Shown piece by piece: positions 22,362 through 24,106 of a stretch of DNA of 24,106 nucleotides (position 1 is the first letter of the stretch; the number at the start of each line of letters is the position of its first letter). The position numbers were made by a program, and so were the translations under genes. Below the pieces are notes generated by a model, which saw nothing but the letters and a program-made list of their open reading frames with translations, was not told where the DNA came from and searched no databases. Source of the stretch: Thermoleophilia bacterium. GTDB taxonomy: Bacteria > Actinomycetota > Thermoleophilia > Gaiellales > Gaiellaceae. The stretch is taken from positions 1 through 24,106 of the forward strand of contig JAICLM010000008.1 of NCBI GenBank assembly GCA_025927435.1, written 5' to 3'.

Positions 22362-23078
22362 GTGGCTAGGCGGAGCCGGTTGCTCGTAGTACCGGTCGCT
22401 CTGGTGGGCAGTCTGGTCGTGCTTGCACTGGGTACGGCGAGTGCGAGCGGCGACACCGGCACTCCGGTTGCGACGGTTCTCCCCATTGCAAGCGGGAAGC
22501 CCGGAGTAGGGAAGCAGCTGAGGACCGACCGTGGGATCTGGAGCACCAGCGCCACATTCACGTACCAGTGGGTGCGCTGCGACGTGCACTTCGCGGCCTG
22601 CACGGACATCCCGCATGCCACCGCGCCTACCTACACCGTTGTCGCCGCCGACATCGGCCATGTTCTGGTGGCCCGCGTGACGGCCACGAACGCTGCTGGA
22701 TCCGCAGTTGCTCTCTCGAACGGCCTCGGGCCCGTCGCGGCGAAACCTCCCAGCTCGAAGCGCAGGCCGTCGATCAAGGGCGTGACCAAGGTCGGGCGGC
22801 GCGTTCGCGAAGCAGGCGACCGGTGGACCCACTCACCGGACACATTCACCATCCGGTGGCTGCGCTGCTCGGCCAGGGGGAACGCGTGCGTCCGGATCGC
22901 GGGTAAGCGACTGCGCTGCGCGGGCGGCTCGTGCCTCCGGGTCGACGTCGGGACGGAGTGGGACTACAAGCTGACGGCAAAGGACGCGGGGCACCGGCTA
23001 CGCGTCCGCGTCGCCGCCTCGAACGGCGCCGGACGCGCCACCTCGACGTCGAGGCCCGCGCGCGTCGTCGAGAAGTAG
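22362..23078 (+). CDS. Secreted two-repeat Ig-like surface protein
   Basis: This 238 aa protein starts at GTG with an RRSR-type basic N-terminus, a hydrophobic segment and a likely signal peptidase site near ASASG (about 28). Two related repeats follow. Repeat 1 (about 38-125) reads GKPGVGKQL, GIW, YQWVRCD, AAC, Y, ADIGHVLVARVTATNAAGSA. Repeat 2 (about 135-233) reads RPSIKGVTKVGRRV, RWTHSPD, IRWLRCS, CVRI, DAGHRLRVRVAASNGAGRA. Paired Cys residues in each repeat could form disulfides outside the cell. I associate this repeat type with surface proteins of Thermoleophilia, where it occurs in long arrays; two copies is a short version. Function unknown, possibly adhesion. There is only a weak ribosome binding site. 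Confidence 0.78.
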   Translation: MARRSRLLVVPVALVGSLVVLALGTASASGDTGTPVATVLPIASGKPGVGKQLRTDRGIWSTSATFTYQWVRCDVHFAACTDIPHATAPTYTVVAADIGHVLVARVTATNAAGSAVALSNGLGPVAAKPPSSKRRPSIKGVTKVGRRVREAGDRWTHSPDTFTIRWLRCSARGNACVRIAGKRLRCAGGSCLRVDVGTEWDYKLTAKDAGHRLRVRVAASNGAGRATSTSRPARVVEK

Positions 23079-23094
23079 CGAGACCCCTCAAACT

Positions 23095-23127
23095 TCGCCT
23101 GGGCCGGTGTCTCGGAATGACCCCTGA
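23095..23127 (+). repeat. 33-bp imperfect direct repeat, copy 1
   Basis: It matches 23414-23446 at 27 of 33 positions, with the identical 14-bp core GGAATGACCCCTGA at 23114-23127. It lies just after the secreted-protein gene. The two copies are 319 bp apart and flank the small membrane-protein gene. Confidence 0.7.
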
Positions 23128-23156
23128 CGGCCTGGCAGCGACCCCGCGTGTCGGGT

Positions 23157-23342
23157 CTACCCAGGCTTCTTCGCCGCCGCACGGGTTACGACCCATGCGC
23201 AGGGGAGCGCGAGGATGACGAGGACTGCGAGGCTTCCGAGAGCACCCGCCTTCTCACTGGCGTACACGATCGCCATCGCCAGGAGAACCGAGACGACAGC
23301 GATTACCGCGACGACCTTCAGCCAGTACAACGTCCTTTGCAC
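23157..23342 (-). CDS. Small two-helix membrane protein
   Basis: This 61 aa hypothetical protein is VQRTLYWLKVVAVIAV..., with two hydrophobic helices (about 8-27 and 33-53) around a short charged turn (YASEKAG), ending in a basic tail AAAKKPG. The minus-strand frame extends to ATG 23465, but that part is charged, crosses repeat copy 2 and has no supported content. GTG 23342 is preferred because TAAAGT lies exactly seven bases upstream (leaderless geometry); GTG 23345 and 23351 are alternatives. It is not recognised as a named family. It is alone on its strand between two copies of a direct repeat. Confidence 0.55.
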   Translation of the reverse strand: MQRTLYWLKVVAVIAVVSVLLAMAIVYASEKAGALGSLAVLVILALPCAWVVTRAAAKKPG

Positions 23343-23349
23343 CACCCGC

Positions 23350-23377
23350 ACTTTAGGGCCACTGCTCGACCAACCAA
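23350..23377 (-). promoter_or_regulatory. Predicted promoter of the small membrane protein
   Basis: On the minus strand TTGGTT (23377-23372), a 16-bp spacer, and TAAAGT (23355-23350) are followed by 7 bp and GTG 23342. This is a leaderless arrangement. Confidence 0.4.
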
Positions 23378-23413
23378 TCGACACACCCCGGTGCCGCTCG
23401 GGCGACGGATTAG

Positions 23414-23446
23414 TCGGCTGGGGCAGTGTTCGGGAATGACCCCTGA
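23414..23446 (+). repeat. 33-bp imperfect direct repeat, copy 2
   Basis: The second copy has the 14-bp core GGAATGACCCCTGA at 23433-23446. It ends 10 bp before the TTGACA element of the last gene. Confidence 0.7.
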
Positions 23447-23456
23447 GCGTTAGCTC

Positions 23457-23487
23457 TTGACACATGATCTAGTGCTAGTCATACTAT
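23457..23487 (+). promoter_or_regulatory. Predicted promoter of the 3'-terminal gene, with overlapping dyad
   Basis: A consensus TTGACA (23457-23462), a 19-bp spacer and TACTAT (23482-23487) lie just before ATG 23492, with no Shine-Dalgarno, so the mRNA is probably leaderless. The spacer is longer than the ideal 17 bp. It contains an imperfect dyad, ATGATCTAG / CTAGTCAT around TG (23464-23482), which could be an operator. The region is clearly AT-rich against the genome background. Confidence 0.55.
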
Positions 23488-23491
23488 TTCT

Positions 23492-24106
23492 ATGGAAGCC
23501 CCCGTTTCGCGTGTGCCACTCTGGCTCCACGAGCTGATCGCCGAAGCAAAGCGCCGAGCGCGACAGCGACGCCTGCTCGTCCTGCTGCTTCTCGTCGTTA
23601 TCGCCGGAGTCACTGCAGCTGTCGTGCTCCGCCCGTCGGGCGGGGGGTCGCGCTCGGGCGGTCTGTCCGGGCGGGTGGGTGGCACCTCGGCTAGCTCCCA
23701 TTCCGTGCATTTTGGAGCGTTCGCGCTCACTGTTCCGAAGGGCCTTCACCAAGTCGAGACACAACAGTCGATACCACACGCCCTGCACAGCATCGCCGTC
23801 GCCGACGACTCGCTAACGGCAAAGGCTGTCAGCTATGCCAACAGGTTGGTCCCCGCGAATGGAGTCGTCCTGATGGCGGAGAACTTCGGGAGTACGGCGC
23901 CAGGCTCCCCGCCGCGATTGCCGCTCGATCTTCACAAACTCAGGCGGGTGCCGGATGCGCCCTGGAGCGGTGGCCATGGCACCCAGTGGAGTGCCTTCCT
24001 CACTGGAGGCGGCGGGGCTTGGTTGGTCACTGTCTTCGAGGGAAGCAAGGCTTCAGCGGCCGATCGGGCAGCAATCGAACACGTCCTCAGATCGATCCGT
24101 CGCGCA
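23492..24106 (+). CDS. Hypothetical membrane-anchored protein, 3' truncated by window edge
   Basis: ATG 23492 opens a frame of 205 codons that runs through the last base of the window. A basic cytoplasmic N-terminus (AEAKRRARQRR, about 19-29) precedes one membrane helix (about 30-47), then a Gly/Ser linker (SGGGSRSGGLSG) and an extracytoplasmic domain containing FGAFALTVPKGL, WSAFLTGGGGAWLVTVFEG and ADRAAIEHVLRSI. The pattern resembles single-pass proteins with a small lipid- or PsbP-like beta domain, but no family is recognised. Codon use (ATA, CTA, TTG, AGC) is much less GC-biased than in the metabolic operons, hinting at a different origin or weak expression. It has its own predicted promoter. 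Confidence 0.7.
   Translation, partial: MEAPVSRVPLWLHELIAEAKRRARQRRLLVLLLLVVIAGVTAAVVLRPSGGGSRSGGLSGRVGGTSASSHSVHFGAFALTVPKGLHQVETQQSIPHALHSIAVADDSLTAKAVSYANRLVPANGVVLMAENFGSTAPGSPPRLPLDLHKLRRVPDAPWSGGHGTQWSAFLTGGGGAWLVTVFEGSKASAADRAAIEHVLRSIRRA

Noticed and set aside
23079..23114. CGAGAC/GTCTCG inverted repeat after the secreted-protein gene as a terminator
   Set aside because: Long loop, a mismatch and no U-run; possible but too weak to annotate.
23343..23465. N-terminal extension of the small membrane protein to ATG 23465
   Set aside because: It would span repeat copy 2 and the promoter of the next gene, and its sequence is non-conserved-looking and charged; GTG starts after TAAAGT fit better.
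1..24106. Search by eye for tRNA/rRNA genes, CRISPR arrays, IS elements or toxin-antitoxin pairs
   Set aside because: No matching patterns were seen. Small or divergent RNA genes cannot be excluded without a covariance-model search.

Overview
The window is a gene-dense, high-GC (about 70%) bacterial segment. Its style suggests an actinomycete lineage such as Thermoleophilia (Gaiellales or Solirubrobacterales relatives). That placement is inferred from base composition, frequent GTG starts, ATGA/TGATG gene overlaps, TAnnnT hexamers placed right at start codons (leaderless style), and a secreted Ig-like repeat protein of a kind I associate with this group. No rRNA, tRNA, CRISPR array or transposase was seen.

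Layout. (1) 1-6243, plus strand: a tightly overlapped polyamine uptake and catabolism operon. It has a truncated class III aminotransferase, PotA-like ATPase, TAT-lipoprotein PotD-like binding protein, PotB and PotC permeases, and a PuuB-like FAD amine oxidoreductase, followed by a probable terminator. (2) 6244-8168, plus strand: a promoter region carrying two nearly identical 21-bp palindromes (putative repressor operators), then HMG-CoA lyase and a His-rich membrane protein. (3) 8111-10214, minus strand: a MaoC dehydratase - GNAT - CaiB/BaiF CoA-transferase operon. (4) 10204-13602: a GNAT, a small class III nucleotidyl cyclase and a DUF255 thioredoxin-like protein in convergent and divergent arrangement, then a terminator hairpin between convergent genes. 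(5) 20561-13662, minus strand: an apparent eight-gene operon of an APH-type kinase, a DUF6285 protein, an SDR, then LivG, LivF, LivH, LivM and LivK. An ACAD10/11-like acyl-CoA dehydrogenase diverges from its head. (6) 21744-24106: a GNAT that appears to use a CTG start, a secreted two-repeat protein, a small membrane protein flanked by a 33-bp direct repeat, and a membrane-anchored protein cut by the window edge. Base composition is visibly less GC-biased in this last part.

How the genes fit together. The window is dominated by uptake and oxidation of small organic compounds: polyamines in region 1, leucine/acetoacetate-type or C5 CoA esters in regions 2-3, and in region 5 what looks like a 4-hydroxy acid (levulinate-type) pathway. 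The kinase + DUF6285 + SDR + ACAD set matches, from memory, the Pseudomonas putida LvaA/LvaB/LvaD/LvaC set and the mammalian ACAD10/ACAD11 kinase-dehydrogenase fusions. Here it is wired in one operon to a complete branched-chain-amino-acid-type ABC transporter. This is the most interesting hypothesis in the window: a dedicated import and catabolism module for 4-hydroxy or 4-oxo acids or lactones.
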